Below, piece after piece: positions 1 through 7,445 of a DNA stretch of 11,534 bases. The position numbers were made by a program, and so were the translations under genes. The DNA comes from Oscillospiraceae bacterium (lineage in GTDB: Bacteria > Bacillota_A > Clostridia > Oscillospirales > Oscillospiraceae), in the NCBI GenBank assembly GCA_017411665.1, contig JAFQPT010000394.1:1-11534 (forward strand), read 5' to 3'. The first letter of the stretch is position 1. The number at the start of each line of letters is the position of its first letter. The notes under the pieces were generated by a model that saw only the letters and a program-made list of their open reading frames with translations, did not search any database and was not told where the DNA came from.

Positions 1-61
1 AGCAACTAATCGCGGTATCAGGATATTTGGGCTAAGGCGTCAGCCGCGACTGAACGTTGCT
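1..61. other. Nested inverted repeat at window edge, possible structured RNA or terminator
   Basis: Seen: AGCAAC at 1-6 is the exact reverse complement of GTTGCT at 56-61, and inside it TCGCGG at 10-15 pairs exactly with CCGCGA at 44-49. Asymmetric loops separate the stems (7-9 and 50-55), and a T6 run follows at 70-75. The remaining loop (16-43) can form small competing stems such as GGCT 30-33 with AGCC 42-45. The outer helix begins at the first base of the window, so it may continue outside. Inference: this could be a structured RNA, the hairpin part of a terminator, or the 3' end of an RNA gene. I recognise no RNA family. A coding tail is also possible, because one plus-strand frame is open from 2 to a TGA at 65-67. 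Confidence 0.3.
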
Positions 62-67
62 TTATGA

Positions 68-84
68 AGTTTTTTGAAAAATAG
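68..84. terminator. Two-way T-tract terminator
   Basis: T6 at 70-75 is followed after one G by A5 at 77-81, so both strands carry a run of T. On the minus strand the run lies about 28 bases beyond the stop codon of the ABC ATPase, where an archaeal oligo-T terminator would be expected for the importer operon. On the plus strand it would end whatever enters from the left. Archaeal RNA polymerase can stop at T-tracts without a strong hairpin, so this call rests on composition and position only. Confidence 0.4.
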
Positions 85-108
85 GGGTTGTTAGAATATC
101 TCAAAGTG

Positions 109-990
109 TTATTTTGGAATAACTACCGGCAGTTCATTGTGGAAAATCACATCCACTTCAATGCCGTACACTTCCTGAATCAGCTCCGGAGTAACACCCC
201 ATTTGTCGCACGCCGCATAGATTTTTCCGCCCTTCATGAAAACGAAACGGTCCGCAAACCGCAGAGCGAGATTTAAGTCGTGCATCGTCATAATCGTTGC
301 ACAGTTATGCTGGTCAACAACGTGGCGAATCAGATGCAGAATCTCCATCTGGCGCGAGAGGTCAAGAGCGGATGTCGGCTCATCGAGCAGAAGAACCGAC
401 GGCTCCTGCACAATAGCGCGGCAGACACAGACTCTCTGCAGTTCTCCGCCGGAGATTTCATCAATGTAGCGAAGCTGCATCGAGGAAAGACCAAACTTGG
501 CAAGGGCATCCTCGACCATCGCGTAGTCCTCTTTGGTCAGCTTCCAGCTGATGTGCGGCTTTCTGCCGAGCAGGACCGAATCGAAAACGGTCATGCGGGC
601 CGCTTCGCTTCTCTGGGCAACGTAGCCGACATTCTTGGCAATATCATTTGCCGACATCTTCGAAAGGTCTGCATTGTCAACCAGAATCGCTCCTTTCTGC
701 GGGCGGAGAATCATGTTCATACAGCGAAGAAGTGTGGACTTTCCAACACCGTTCGGACCTAAGATTGCCAGAATTTCTCCGCGGGAAACACCGACCTCGA
801 TGTCCTCCAGAACCGAGTGCGATTTGTAGCTGAAGGCAACGCCGTCCACTCTGAGAATCGCCTCTCCCGGACAGTCGCTGTGGTGCTCGTGGTTTTCCTC
901 ATGCGAATGCGGATGGGAGTGGATAACACCATCTCCGTGCATGTGCTCATGGTCATGCATATGTCCGTGGTGTGAGTGATCGCCGGTCAC
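109..990 (-). CDS. ABC transporter ATP-binding protein (FecE/BtuD type) with histidine-rich N-terminus
   Basis: Cytoplasmic ATPase that powers the adjacent metal-chelate importer. After a 43-residue N-terminal extension it has a complete nucleotide-binding domain: Walker A GPNGVGKS (78-85), Q-loop Q126, signature SGGELQ (180-185), Walker B LLLDEP ending in D203 and E204, D-loop SALD (207-210) and H-loop H237. The extension carries 15 His in residues 5-37, interspersed with Asp, Glu, Gly and Met. Family ATPases are usually about 250-260 residues, so the extra length (293) is this extension. The start is GTG at 990, overlapping the permease stop by four bases (GTGA), with a strong GGGAGGAG at 994-1001. 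Family knowledge: FecE/BtuD ATPases serve iron-siderophore, haem, cobalamin and other metal-chelate importers. Inference: the His-rich tail binds Ni, Co, Zn or Fe as a store or sensor. The substrate cannot be read from sequence. Confidence 0.93.
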   Translation of the reverse strand: MTGDHSHHGHMHDHEHMHGDGVIHSHPHSHEENHEHHSDCPGEAILRVDGVAFSYKSHSVLEDIEVGVSRGEILAILGPNGVGKSTLLRCMNMILRPQKGAILVDNADLSKMSANDIAKNVGYVAQRSEAARMTVFDSVLLGRKPHISWKLTKEDYAMVEDALAKFGLSSMQLRYIDEISGGELQRVCVCRAIVQEPSVLLLDEPTSALDLSRQMEILHLIRHVVDQHNCATIMTMHDLNLALRFADRFVFMKGGKIYAACDKWGVTPELIQEVYGIEVDVIFHNELPVVIPK

Positions 991-2048
991 ATTCTCCTCC
1001 CTTTAATGATTAAGTAGATGAATATTGGCGCTCCAAGGAATGAGGTAAGAACGGCAACCGGGAGAACCTGCGGGGCGATGATAGTGCGGGCAACCGTGTC
1101 TGCCGCCAGAAGCAGGAGTGCTCCGCAGATGACACTTGCCGGAATTAAGAAGCGGTGGTCGTCGCCGACGATTCTGCGCATCATATGCGGGCAGACCAAT
1201 CCCACAAAACCGATGACGCCAAGGAAGGCGACAACAATCGCACTGATAAGCGACGCGGCAATCATGCCGAGAAGGCGAGTGCGGCTAACGTTGACACCAA
1301 GCCCTTTTGCCGTCTCTTCTCCGGCATCTATTGCATTGAAATCCCAGCGTTTGATGAAGAGGTACAGCGAACATACCGCAACAACCGCCGTGATTAATCC
1401 AAGCTCGCTCCAGCTTGCACGTGATACATCACCGAACTGCCAGAAGACGATGGATGCCAGCTGTGTGTCATCGACAAAGTACTGAATCGCCATCAGTCCT
1501 GCGGAGAACAGAGAACTGATAGCAACACCGGCTAAAACCATCGTCTCCGGGGTTGCCCCGCGGACTTTTGCAATGGCGAGGATGATAGCAGTCGTTGCAA
1601 GCGAGAAGACGAATGCGCAGATGGTCGTCAGATACGGGTTGTTGACAACAACCGCGTCAGCGATACTGCTTCCGGTAGTTCCTGCTCCGAAGAGCAGGAT
1701 GCCGACAGCGGCACCGAATGCGGCGGCGTTGGAAAGACCAAGCGTAAAGGGAGAAGCCAGGGGGTTTCTGAGAACCGACTGCATGGCAACACCGGCAATC
1801 GCAAGACCTGCTCCCGCAACAACTGCTGTCAGTGCCTGCGGGATTCTGATGTTCCAAAGCGCCCGGTCAAACAATCCGGTGCCGCCAGGACCATGCAGAA
1901 GGGTTGCAATCACATCAGGGATGGGAATAGTGATTGCACCGACTGAGATGGTAAGTAAGAACAGCACCACGCAGAGGATGATGCCGACAATGATGATGCC
2001 GGCTTTTTTCCCGACATAGGATTTGTAGTCTGCTGCGTCGTGCTTCAT
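987..2048 (-). CDS. FecCD/BtuC-family ABC transporter permease
   Basis: Membrane subunit of the metal-chelate importer, which would form a homodimeric channel with two copies of the ATPase. At 353 residues it has normal family length and is strongly hydrophobic, with membrane spans visible around residues 16-36, 71-90, 104-122, 138-160, 167-190, 213-232, 255-285, 300-322 and 330-347, consistent with the usual ten. Family motifs are present: AGVAMQSVLRNPLASP (85-100), then LGLSNAAAFGA (103-113), and GFVGLVCPHMMRRIVGDDHR (280-299), which includes the loop that contacts the ATPase. The ATG at 2048 lies 29 bases after the binding-protein gene stops and has no obvious SD, so coupling to upstream translation is likely. 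It overlaps the ATPase by four bases. The family covers cobalamin, haem, siderophore and other chelates; nothing here selects among them. Confidence 0.94.
   Translation of the reverse strand: MKHDAADYKSYVGKKAGIIIVGIILCVVLFLLTISVGAITIPIPDVIATLLHGPGGTGLFDRALWNIRIPQALTAVVAGAGLAIAGVAMQSVLRNPLASPFTLGLSNAAAFGAAVGILLFGAGTTGSSIADAVVVNNPYLTTICAFVFSLATTAIILAIAKVRGATPETMVLAGVAISSLFSAGLMAIQYFVDDTQLASIVFWQFGDVSRASWSELGLITAVVAVCSLYLFIKRWDFNAIDAGEETAKGLGVNVSRTRLLGMIAASLISAIVVAFLGVIGFVGLVCPHMMRRIVGDDHRFLIPASVICGALLLLAADTVARTIIAPQVLPVAVLTSFLGAPIFIYLIIKGRRM
994..1001 (-). promoter_or_regulatory. Strong ribosome binding site fixing the GTG start of the ATPase
   Basis: On the minus strand GGGAGGAG lies three bases before the GTG start, with the GGAGG core five bases away. 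It lies inside the last codons of the permease gene. It is the clearest ribosome binding site in the window and supports the GTG start, and so supports translation of the His-rich extension. The ATG overlapping by two bases is only the last codon of the permease. Confidence 0.75.
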
Positions 2049-2077
2049 GTATGTACTTGTTGGTTGTTCATAGATTA

Positions 2078-3217
2078 TTATCTGTTGAAGAGCACCCGCT
2101 GATAGGAGAGTCCCTCCACATTGGCGCTTAAGAGGTCAAAGACCGGTTCGCCGACGACGAAGGTATAGATTTCATCCGCCTTCTTTACCGGATCAATATC
2201 TTCGAACTGTTCCGGATAGAGGAGTTTTCCAATGAAGTATGCGTTGGCTAAGGCTGTCTCATGGTTGACGTTCATGGAAGTGTGCGGGTTTATGGTGTAG
2301 ACCATGCTGTTCTTAACTGCCGTCAGTTCACGGTATGACGGGTCGTTTTTCAGTTCGACCAGTGCGCCTCCTTCTGCGGCAGTTAAGGTTGAAAGGTCAA
2401 CGAGGATGAAATCCGGATCCCATTCCAGAAGTTTCTCCTTGGAAATCGGTGCGTATCCGGTCTGGGAAACCGAGGTGACCTCGGCTGCGGCATTCTTGAT
2501 GTTCAGAACCGCAAACGGATAGTATGTGGGGTCTGTTCCGTCAAGTCCATGGACGCCGTTGTAGGAGACGCCGCCGACATAGACTGTTTCCTCAGTAGAA
2601 AGTCCGGCAACTCTCTTCTTCAGGTCAGCCTCGACTGCATCGAAGTAGGCAATCAGGTCTTTTGCCCGCTGTTCCTTATCCAGAATGTCTCCCAGCATCA
2701 GGAGAGTATCCTGAATCTTTTCTGCATCGGTTACGTAGTTTCCGGTGTAGAACATCACTACAGGGATACCGGTCTTTTCCTGAATCTCGTTTGCAACCTC
2801 AGCGTTCGAGCTGGATGCTCCTCCCATAAAGAGAATGTCTGCGCCGGACATGAGGAGTTTTTCGTTGTCAACAACACCTTTTGCCGCACCGACCTCCGGG
2901 ATTTCGAGAATCTCCGGGTTGGCAAGGGCATACGGTCTGACGTTTACGGTTTCGATGTTGAGTTTACTGTCCTGATAGTCAACTGCGCAGACATCGTCTA
3001 AGTCAATTCCAAGATAGACAAAGTAGCGCATCGACCCGGAGCCGACAACAGCGATTTTCTCCGGGTTTTCAGGGATGGAAACTTCGCGACCGAAGGCGTC
3101 GGTGATGGTTACCATTCCCTCACTGTCTCCGGGTGAGTCGGTTGTTACACAGCCTGCCGAGATGAGTACGGCAAATACGGCAAGCAGTGCGGTAAAGAGG
3201 AGAATGTGCTTTTTCAT
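2078..3217 (-). CDS. Lipoprotein substrate-binding protein of metal-chelate ABC importer (PF01497 type)
   Basis: Extracellular receptor that would deliver a metal chelate to the permease. Residues 1-22 are a lipoprotein signal peptide (two Lys, a hydrophobic stretch, then ISAGC), with C23 the likely lipid-anchored residue. A short Thr/Ser/Asp/Gly linker follows, then the two-lobed class III binding-protein fold: the entry motif ITDAFGREVSIPENPEKIAV (38-57), a first lobe with GADILFMGG (125-133), a long connecting helix near 165-203, and a second lobe with DPDFILVDLS (267-276) and a helix VNHETALANAYFIGKLLYPE (317-336). It is the first gene of the importer operon, with permease and ATPase downstream. 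The start at 3217 gives a textbook signal peptide though no SD precedes it. Its ligand could be iron, cobalamin, nickel or another chelate. Molybdate or tungstate is unlikely because those use unrelated binding proteins. Confidence 0.92.
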   Translation of the reverse strand: MKKHILLFTALLAVFAVLISAGCVTTDSPGDSEGMVTITDAFGREVSIPENPEKIAVVGSGSMRYFVYLGIDLDDVCAVDYQDSKLNIETVNVRPYALANPEILEIPEVGAAKGVVDNEKLLMSGADILFMGGASSSNAEVANEIQEKTGIPVVMFYTGNYVTDAEKIQDTLLMLGDILDKEQRAKDLIAYFDAVEADLKKRVAGLSTEETVYVGGVSYNGVHGLDGTDPTYYPFAVLNIKNAAAEVTSVSQTGYAPISKEKLLEWDPDFILVDLSTLTAAEGGALVELKNDPSYRELTAVKNSMVYTINPHTSMNVNHETALANAYFIGKLLYPEQFEDIDPVKKADEIYTFVVGEPVFDLLSANVEGLSYQRVLFNR

Positions 3218-3336
3218 GGTGTTACGAATTGTAAATTGGTGTTACTGTGTATTAATGATTTCGCAAACGTATGTTTAAACCAGTTACAAACTCAGGAATC
3301 GTATGATTTATCTGCCCGCGGGTACTATTACTTGTT
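3218..3336. promoter_or_regulatory. Divergent promoter region with direct repeats
   Basis: This 119-base gap separates the divergent importer operon and FmdE-family gene, so it must hold both promoters. Seen: GGTGTTAC occurs at 3218-3225 and again at 3238-3245, exactly 20 bases apart, and its GTTAC core recurs at 3283-3287. The palindrome GTTTAAAC lies at 3273-3280 and CCCGCGGG at 3315-3322. Inference: the minus-strand TATA element is probably the TTTAAACA reading from about 3279 to 3272, giving a leader of roughly 30 bases. For the plus strand, GATTTATC at 3305-3312 sits about 30 bases before the ATG, suggesting a leaderless transcript. Neither gene has an SD. The repeats between the minus-strand TATA and the start would suit a metal-responsive repressor, but no regulator is visible nearby. 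Confidence 0.45.
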
Positions 3337-3921
3337 ATGAAATCATTTGCGGATGCGGTTGCATTTCACGGACACTCCTGCGGTGGACTTGCGATGGGCT
3401 ATAAGCTTGCGGAATATGTAACAGAACTGCTCGGACTTTCATTTTCCGAGGATGAAGAGCTGGTCTGTATTGCCGAGACTGATTCCTGTACGGTGGATGC
3501 TATCCAGGTGTTTCTGGGATGCACTGCCGGCAAAGGAAATCTGTTTGTAAACAAGTGGGGAAAGACGGCATTCTCTTTCTATAACAGAAAGACGGGAAAG
3601 TCAGTGCGCCTTGTTGCAATTCCTGATGCCGTTCCAAGACCGGCAGAGATGACGGAGCTGCGAAAAGTGGTCTTCTCCGGCAAAGCAACCGAAGCCGAGC
3701 ATGCCCGCTATGATGAGCTCTCAGACATTCATGTGGAAGAGATTCTGGCAACGCCTGCAGAGAAGCTCTTTGAGGTGAAGGAGACTACAGAACTTGTGCC
3801 GATGAAGGCGCGGATGTATGATAATGTTATCTGTTCGGTCTGCGGAGAGCAGACGGCAGATGGTCTCTGTGGAGTTATTGACGGGAAGTATGTGTGTATC
3901 CCGTGTATGAGGAGGTTGTGA
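3337..3921 (+). CDS. FmdE-family protein (PF02663) with C-terminal zinc ribbon
   Basis: Resembles formylmethanofuran dehydrogenase subunit E but stands alone, with no other subunit of that enzyme nearby. The N-terminal domain begins with the family's metal-site motif FHGHSCGG (10-17: His11, His13, Cys15), followed by TDSCTVDAIQVFLGCTAGKG (48-67) with Cys51 and Cys62. The C-terminus is a zinc ribbon, Cys166-x2-Cys169 and Cys187-x2-Cys190, with an extra Cys178. Length (194) is normal for the two-domain form. The ATG is preceded by no SD, and a TATA-like stretch about 30 bases upstream suggests a leaderless transcript. Family knowledge: FmdE copurifies with some formylmethanofuran dehydrogenases but is not catalytic, and many members occur in organisms without methanogenesis. 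Inference: divergence from a metal-chelate importer suggests a role in handling the imported metal or chelate. This is moderately supported at most. Confidence 0.88.
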   Translation: MKSFADAVAFHGHSCGGLAMGYKLAEYVTELLGLSFSEDEELVCIAETDSCTVDAIQVFLGCTAGKGNLFVNKWGKTAFSFYNRKTGKSVRLVAIPDAVPRPAEMTELRKVVFSGKATEAEHARYDELSDIHVEEILATPAEKLFEVKETTELVPMKARMYDNVICSVCGEQTADGLCGVIDGKYVCIPCMRRL

Positions 3922-3958
3922 GTTTTTCTCGCATAGCAACTGTGTTGTTTGGATGAAT

Positions 3959-3973
3959 TATCTTATTTTTTGT
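3959..3973 (+). terminator. T-tract terminator after FmdE-family gene
   Basis: A T-rich stretch with T6 at 3966-3971 lies about 45 bases past the FmdE-family stop codon. No strong hairpin precedes it, which fits archaeal termination. It separates this gene from the glycan locus. Confidence 0.45.
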
Positions 3974-3991
3974 AAGGGGTTTGGGACTGTT

Positions 3992-4020
3992 GAATTAATT
4001 TATTAATTACTGAGAGGAGA
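3992..4020 (+). promoter_or_regulatory. Candidate promoter and ribosome binding site of the glycan locus
   Basis: GAATTAATTTATTAATTA at 3992-4009 contains a TATA-like core (about 3998-4005) 35-40 bases upstream of the ATG at 4037. GAGAGGAGA follows at 4012-4020, an SD-like sequence but about 16 bases from the start, which is too far to be ideal. A TAG at 4028-4030 is in frame just before the ATG, so the reading frame cannot be extended upstream. This is probably where transcription of the glycosyltransferase, aminotransferase and epimerase genes begins. Confidence 0.45.
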
Positions 4021-4036
4021 TTAATTATAGAGAATT

Positions 4037-5263
4037 ATGCAAGTAGTTGTGCTTGATCATCATCCATTACATGACAGTCGTATTTCACGACATTTGCAGC
4101 ATTGTATTTCCTCAGGCTATAATGTGTTTAGGCTTCGACTCGATGAAAAAAGTCCATTTTTCACTAAACAAATAATACAAGATGAAAACACTATTCCAAC
4201 GATATCGTTGGGTTGCCATATTACAAGATATGGTTCTGTGAACTCCTATATTTACACATTCTTATGGTCATTGGTGCGTTATTTTAATGTAGCGAAAGTT
4301 TGTAAGAATCTTGGTGTTTCGTTTCAAGAACCAACAATTTTGCATATTCATGACCCCATATTGCTTCCACTCGCATATAAATTATCAAAGAGTTTTAGTG
4401 ACTGTAATATTATCTATGATCGACATGAAGTTTATGAAAAAACCCGTATTCTGTCTGTAACATATCCACCATATGTTTATCACAGTACTGAGATGCGGAT
4501 GAAAGATAAACTCGATGGTGTCGTAACCATACTTGATGAATATATTCCTAACGTCTCAACTTTATTCCCAGGTAAAGCTGTTGTTTCTGTTCCCAATTAT
4601 CCTCTTGATAAATATTCCAATATTGATGCTGTAATCCAGAAAATTGAGACATTAGGGGATGATGTGAATTATAAATTTGTGTATGTCGGATCTCTTGACT
4701 GGAATAATGATAGGGATTTGCAAACTATATTATATATCGCTGAAAACCTCTTATCGAAGGATTATCCTGTAAACTTTTTAATAGGAGGGGCTTCTGATGA
4801 TAAAGAATTGCTTTCAAAATTCTCGGATTTAACAACAACATATGGTTCTAAATTTATCTATGCAGGATACATGAACCATAATGATGTTGTTGTTGAAACC
4901 CTTTCCGCAACATTTGGTTTCAATATGATTAAACCTGATTCGGAGTATTGGGTGCTTTGTTCTCCAAACAAAATATATGAATATTTACAGTCCGGGGTTA
5001 TTCCCATAATCCGTGCGAACTGTGCAAATTCCACTGTACTTAAAAAATGTTCATTATGGTTTAATCAATCAGATTCAGAGGAGAAAATTCTCTCTAAAAT
5101 CGAAGCTCTTTTATCAGAGCCAATGACAATTAAGGAAATGATGGGTGATGCATTGGAAATTAGCAGAGAGTTTACTTTTGAGAAAGTTGCATATAGATAT
5201 AATACTATATATGAATCTGTATTTTACAAAAATCGATCAAACGAACATTTTATTGACGGATAA
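4037..5263 (+). CDS. GT-B fold glycosyltransferase (GT4-like)
   Basis: Probably transfers a sugar from a nucleotide-activated donor to a growing surface glycan on the cytoplasmic side of the membrane; no membrane span is evident. The N-terminal lobe has LHIHDPILLPLAYKL (102-116) and IIYDRHEVYE (125-134), matching the family's acceptor-side His-Asp and Asp-x-His-Glu motifs. The C-terminal lobe starts near YKFVYVGSLDWNND (212-225) and has the donor-site motif CSPNKIYEYLQSGVIPII (308-325), in which Glu315 is the likely nucleotide-sugar contact. Its coding DNA is clearly AT-rich, near one third G+C in lines I counted, against well over half in the importer genes. This suggests recent acquisition. 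It lies eight bases before the aminotransferase gene, so the two are likely cotranscribed. Donor and acceptor cannot be deduced, though a diacetamido uronic acid is a fair guess from context. Confidence 0.82.
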   Translation: MQVVVLDHHPLHDSRISRHLQHCISSGYNVFRLRLDEKSPFFTKQIIQDENTIPTISLGCHITRYGSVNSYIYTFLWSLVRYFNVAKVCKNLGVSFQEPTILHIHDPILLPLAYKLSKSFSDCNIIYDRHEVYEKTRILSVTYPPYVYHSTEMRMKDKLDGVVTILDEYIPNVSTLFPGKAVVSVPNYPLDKYSNIDAVIQKIETLGDDVNYKFVYVGSLDWNNDRDLQTILYIAENLLSKDYPVNFLIGGASDDKELLSKFSDLTTTYGSKFIYAGYMNHNDVVVETLSATFGFNMIKPDSEYWVLCSPNKIYEYLQSGVIPIIRANCANSTVLKKCSLWFNQSDSEEKILSKIEALLSEPMTIKEMMGDALEISREFTFEKVAYRYNTIYESVFYKNRSNEHFIDG

Positions 5264-5271
5264 AAGATATA

Positions 5272-6357
5272 ATGATTCCCATAGCAAAACCATTCGCATC
5301 TGATGAAGAGGTAGCACATGTCCGCGATGTTATCCTCTCTGGAATGATGGCATCTGGAGATGTTGTCCATGAGTTTGAACAGAAATTTGCAGAGTACTGC
5401 GGAACAAACTTTGGTGTTGCAACAACCAATGGTACAACTGCTTTGCATGCTGCACTTCTTGCCGCAGGAGTAAAACCGGGAGACGAAGTCATTGTTCCGG
5501 CATTCACCTTCTTTGCCTCTGCCAGCAGTGTATCTATGTGCGGAGCAAAACCGGTTTTTGCAGATATTCTTCCGGACACCTACAACATTGACCCAAAATC
5601 CATTGAGGAAAAAATCACTGACAAAACAAAAGCTGTGATTGGTGTGCACATCTTCGGACAGTGCTGTAATGCTCCGGCAATCGCTGATATTTGTAAGAAA
5701 CACAATCTCACCTTCATCGAGGATGCAGCACAGGCACATGGTGCTTCTTGGAATGGAGTAAAAGCAGGAGCATTAGGGGATATGGCAACATTCTCCTTCT
5801 ACCCAACCAAGAATATGACAACCGGGGAAGGAGGGATGGTTGTAACCAATGACAAAACATTGGCAGATGTAATACGTGTTCTCTGTAATCATGGTCAGAC
5901 GGAAAAGTATCTCCACACCATGCTTGGATACAACTATCGTATGACGAATGTACACGCAGCAATTGGTCTCGAACAGTTGATGCGTGTTGATGGATTTACT
6001 GCCACGCGTCAAAGGAATGCAAGAATATTCTCAGAAGGAATCACTGCAGAAGGATTGACTGTTCCTTATGTTGCACCGGAAGCAGTACATGTTTACCACC
6101 AGTATGTCCTGAGAGTCGAGGACTCATTCCCGATGACCCGTGATGAACTGATGCAGTATCTGGCAGACAAAGGAATCGGTTCAGCAGTTCACTATCCAAT
6201 CCCGCTGCACAAACAGCCGTACTATGCAGAAGAGAACAAAGATATGGTTCTTCCGGTTGCAGAGGATGCTGCAAAGAGAGTATTAAGCCTCCCGGTTCAT
6301 CCGGCAGTGACCGAAGAAGAATGCCGCTACATTGTTGATGTGATTAACAATATCTGA
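5272..6357 (+). CDS. DegT/DnrJ/EryC1-family UDP-sugar aminotransferase (WbpE/WlbC-like)
   Basis: PLP enzyme predicted to convert a UDP-3-keto-acetamido sugar to the 3-amino sugar, with glutamate as the likely donor. It begins with the family opening MIPIAKPFASDEE and has VATTNGTTALHAAL (49-62) for cofactor phosphate binding, VIVPAFTFFASA (73-84), IEDAAQAHGA (149-158) with D151 facing the pyridine nitrogen, and FSFYPTKNMTTGEGGM (174-189) with K180 as the PLP lysine. GYNYRMTNVHAAIGLEQL (219-236) and HYPIPLHKQPYY (307-318) are further family signatures. Length (361) is typical. It lies five bases before the epimerase gene, and a matching 3-dehydrogenase is encoded at 7554-8465. This pairing makes 3-amination more likely than the 4-amination performed by ArnB or PglE relatives. 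The regiochemistry is inferred from neighbours. No SD precedes the ATG. Confidence 0.9.
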   Translation: MIPIAKPFASDEEVAHVRDVILSGMMASGDVVHEFEQKFAEYCGTNFGVATTNGTTALHAALLAAGVKPGDEVIVPAFTFFASASSVSMCGAKPVFADILPDTYNIDPKSIEEKITDKTKAVIGVHIFGQCCNAPAIADICKKHNLTFIEDAAQAHGASWNGVKAGALGDMATFSFYPTKNMTTGEGGMVVTNDKTLADVIRVLCNHGQTEKYLHTMLGYNYRMTNVHAAIGLEQLMRVDGFTATRQRNARIFSEGITAEGLTVPYVAPEAVHVYHQYVLRVEDSFPMTRDELMQYLADKGIGSAVHYPIPLHKQPYYAEENKDMVLPVAEDAAKRVLSLPVHPAVTEEECRYIVDVINNI

Positions 6358-6362
6358 AAATT

Positions 6363-7424
6363 ATGAGAGTAGTAACTATTGTAGGGGCTCGCCCACAATT
6401 CATCAAATGTGCTCCCGTATCTCGTGAACTCAGAAAGAAGCATGAAGAGATTCTGGTTCACACCGGTCAGCACTATGATTATGGGATGTCTGATATCTTC
6501 TTTGAAGAGCTATCGATTCCAAAACCGGACTATAATCTGGGAATCGGGTCAGGAAATCATGGAGCACAGACAGGAGCTATGCTTGCGGCAATCGAAGAGG
6601 TTCTGCTGAAAGAAAAACCAGACTGGCTTTTGGTTTATGGAGATACAAACTCAACCGTCGCTGGAGCTCTTGCTGCCGCAAAACTGCATATTCCAGTCAT
6701 TCATGTAGAAGCTGGTCTTCGTTCATTTGACAAACGAATGCCGGAAGAGATTAACCGTATCATGACTGATCACCTCTCTGATTTACTTATCTGCCCAACA
6801 GAAACTGCTGTTGCAAATCTCAAGACAGAGGGAATTGTTAATGGTGTGTACCACGTGGGAGATGTGATGGCTGATGCAGTTCTTTATAATAAGAGGCGGG
6901 CATCTCTTCATTCGAAAATTTTAGAGAATGTTGGGGTCTCGAAGGGGCAGTATATTGCGGCAACCATTCACCGCCCGTCAAATACCGATTCCAAAGAGAA
7001 TATGGAGTCAATATTCTCAGCGTTTGCAAAATCAGGAAAAATGATTGTATTCCCGATTCACCCGAGAACACGAAAATACCTTGCAGAGTACCAGATTGCA
7101 GTTCCGGAAAATGTTCATCTCATTGAACCGCTCGGCTATCTAGACATGTTGCAACTGACAGCAAATGCAGAGAAGGTGGTCACAGATTCCGGCGGTGTTC
7201 AGAAAGAAGCATATATTCTGAAGGTGCCTTGTGTAACCCTGAGAGAGAATACTGAGTGGGTTGAAACATTGAACAATGGATGGAACAAACTGATTAACTC
7301 GGCAGAATCTAATACTGTCTGGCAATCACTCTCTGAAACTATTACTCCGGGAGACTGGCTTCCTGTTTTTGGTGATGGACATGGTGCTGAGAGTATTGTT
7401 GATATTTTAGATAGGCATTCCTGA
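6363..7424 (+). CDS. wecB: UDP-N-acetylglucosamine 2-epimerase family (WecB/WbpI)
   Basis: Non-hydrolysing 2-epimerase that inverts C2 of a UDP-acetamido sugar by eliminating and re-adding UDP. Motifs in order: VGARPQFIK (7-15), HTGQHYDYGMSDIFFEEL (33-50), VYGDTNST (91-98) with D94, IHVEAGLRSFD (113-123) with E116, MPEEINR (126-132), ATIHRPSNTD (200-209) with H203, DSGGVQKEA (275-283) and LRENTEWVET (293-302). These cover the Asp, Glu and His groups used by E. coli WecB and its relatives. Length (353) is close to the usual 360-380. It begins five bases after the aminotransferase stop. Two readings are possible: WecB-type making UDP-ManNAc, or WbpI-type converting UDP-GlcNAc3NAcA to UDP-ManNAc3NAcA. 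The neighbouring genes favour the second. A GNHGAQTG stretch (64-71) sits in the variable substrate region. It appears to end the first transcription unit, before a T7 run. Confidence 0.92.
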   Translation: MRVVTIVGARPQFIKCAPVSRELRKKHEEILVHTGQHYDYGMSDIFFEELSIPKPDYNLGIGSGNHGAQTGAMLAAIEEVLLKEKPDWLLVYGDTNSTVAGALAAAKLHIPVIHVEAGLRSFDKRMPEEINRIMTDHLSDLLICPTETAVANLKTEGIVNGVYHVGDVMADAVLYNKRRASLHSKILENVGVSKGQYIAATIHRPSNTDSKENMESIFSAFAKSGKMIVFPIHPRTRKYLAEYQIAVPENVHLIEPLGYLDMLQLTANAEKVVTDSGGVQKEAYILKVPCVTLRENTEWVETLNNGWNKLINSAESNTVWQSLSETITPGDWLPVFGDGHGAESIVDILDRHS

Positions 7425-7445
7425 TAGCACTTCTCCACATAATTA

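Noticed and set aside
44..52. CCGCGACTG resembles a short conserved element of cobalamin riboswitches
   Set aside because: The other conserved parts of that riboswitch are absent, no plus-strand gene follows it, and the match is too short to mean anything.
1..61. tRNA or C/D box guide RNA at the window edge
   Set aside because: There is no T-arm consensus, no CCA-type end, and no paired C box and D box on either strand.
280..762. A 160-codon open frame antisense to the ABC ATPase
   Set aside because: The opposite strand encodes an ATPase with all its motifs, and this frame has no recognisable domain or ribosome binding site.
5224..5739. A 171-codon minus-strand open frame over the glycosyltransferase-aminotransferase junction
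   Set aside because: It runs antisense to a well-supported aminotransferase, is Cys-rich in a way typical of antisense frames, and has no family features.
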